Assembly (NCBI GenBank): GCA_013695055.1
Contig: JACDBF010000022.1
Coordinates: forward strand, 1 to 6,208
DNA length: 6,208 bases
Source of the DNA: Actinomycetota bacterium
GTDB taxonomy: Bacteria; Actinomycetota; CADDZG01; WHSQ01
Reading direction: 5' to 3'
Shown here: positions 5,802-6,208 of the stretch, in pieces
Layout of the letters: each line of letters starts with the position of its first letter
How positions within the stretch are numbered: the stretch's first letter is position 1
Notes under the pieces: generated by a model
The model's input: only the letters and a program-made list of their open reading frames with translations
What the model was told of the DNA's origin: nothing
Database searches by the model: none
Position numbers and translations under genes: made by a program

Positions 5802-6208
5802 CTACTCGACGTATCCGAGACCGCGCAGGTGGTCTTCGATCTCGTCTTCCTCGGTTGAGGACAAACCGGCATCGCCGGACGCGGTCGCCGCCGCCGCAGC
5901 CGCGGATTCGGGCTCTACCCGAAGGGCGACGGCCTCGCCGGCCAGCGCTCGAAGCACCTTCCCGTCGCGCGGTACCGCGCTCGGCACCCCCAGCGCGGCC
6001 ATGCTGGTGGGGCCGAGGTCGATGAGGTCGGCGGTCTCGGAAAGGGGCCCGGGGGTAACTTCGGGCCCGGTAGCGATCACAACTCCTTCGATGCGGTGGT
6101 CGCCGGATAGCCAGTCCGCCTCTTCGACCATGCCTTTGGCGTGCGTGAGCGAATAGAAAGGAGCGGGCACCAAGAGCAAATCGGGCGCGATGTCGAGCCA
6201 GCGGCCGG
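5802..6208 (-). CDS. Alkaline phosphatase superfamily phosphodiesterase, C-terminal part (5' truncated)
   Basis: The frame is open to the window edge, so only the last 134 residues are visible and the start lies beyond 6208; the TTG at 6179 is internal. The fragment has the C-terminal pattern of type I phosphodiesterase / nucleotide pyrophosphatase-like members of the alkaline phosphatase superfamily: DIAPDLLLVPAPFYSL, then GDHRIEGVVIATGP with a His that in this superfamily usually binds a metal, then ADLIDLGPTSMAALGVP and a GKVLRAL segment. It ends in an Ala-rich linker followed by EEDEIEDHLRGLGYVE, an acidic tail with the LGY ending often seen in these enzymes. The substrate cannot be judged from this part. 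It lies 4 bp upstream of the CoA lyase gene and is probably in the same transcript. Confidence 0.8.
   Translation of the reverse strand, partial: GRWLDIAPDLLLVPAPFYSLTHAKGMVEEADWLSGDHRIEGVVIATGPEVTPGPLSETADLIDLGPTSMAALGVPSAVPRDGKVLRALAGEAVALRVEPESAAAAAATASGDAGLSSTEEDEIEDHLRGLGYVE

Noticed and set aside
5798..5872. 25-residue N-terminal extension of the CoA lyase gene from ATG 5872
   Set aside because: The extension has no family similarity and overlaps the end of the upstream gene in another frame; the family start pattern begins at the ATG at 5797.

Overview
The window is a gene-dense, GC-rich stretch of bacterial chromosome. It holds eight protein genes: one on the plus strand at the left edge and seven in a row on the minus strand. 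No RNA gene, insertion sequence or CRISPR array is visible, and no stretch of more than 300 bases lacks a gene. The source is most likely an uncultured member of the Actinomycetota or a relative (Chloroflexota is possible). The clues are a DUF2342/zincin_2-type protein, a luciferase-like F420-type oxidoreductase, a PIG-L deacetylase and GC-rich codon use. This is inference from gene families, not a taxonomic proof.

Layout, left to right. Positions 1-990 (+) are the 3' part of a DUF2342 family gene whose zinc-protease motif is degenerate. It converges, with a 9-bp gap, on a PIG-L (LmbE-like) deacetylase at 1000-1725 (-). A YfcE-type metallophosphoesterase follows at 1745-2230 (-). Next, at 2277-3440 (-), is an N-terminal rhodanese domain fused to a MoeB/ThiF adenylyltransferase. 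Then come a TatA-like protein with a C-terminal zinc ribbon (3520-3798 -), an LLM-class oxidoreductase (3795-4829 -), a CitE-like CoA ester lyase (4859-5797 -) and the C-terminal end of an alkaline-phosphatase-superfamily phosphodiesterase (5802-6208 -). Transcription on the minus strand runs from right to left. Gaps are small (4, 29, -4, 79, 46 and 19 bp), so one or two operons are likely. The 79-bp gap before the MoeB gene carries a palindrome and a ribosome binding site and is the best internal promoter candidate.

The main result is that the rhodanese-MoeB gene is interrupted by a single in-frame TGA at 2520-2522. The TGA falls exactly where MoeB, ThiF, MOCS3 and Uba4 proteins carry their conserved (catalytic in MOCS3/Uba4) cysteine. 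The frame then continues without a shift for 80 conserved codons to a TAG. Directly after the TGA the transcript can fold into a two-part stem-loop (2516-2472) with the spacing and loop G of a bacterial SECIS element. Five neighbouring genes end with TGA, so TGA is a normal stop in this genome. The best reading is a selenoprotein: a 387-residue Sec-containing MoeB with its own rhodanese domain (Cys79 and Sec307), which would be a sulfur- or selenium-transfer enzyme with two chalcogen centres. A nonsense mutation or read error is the main alternative.

Secondary points are the TatA-zinc-ribbon fusion, the degraded protease motif in the DUF2342 gene, a 16-bp triplicated repeat that contains the stop codon of the MoeB gene, and a 15-bp palindrome next to its ribosome binding site.
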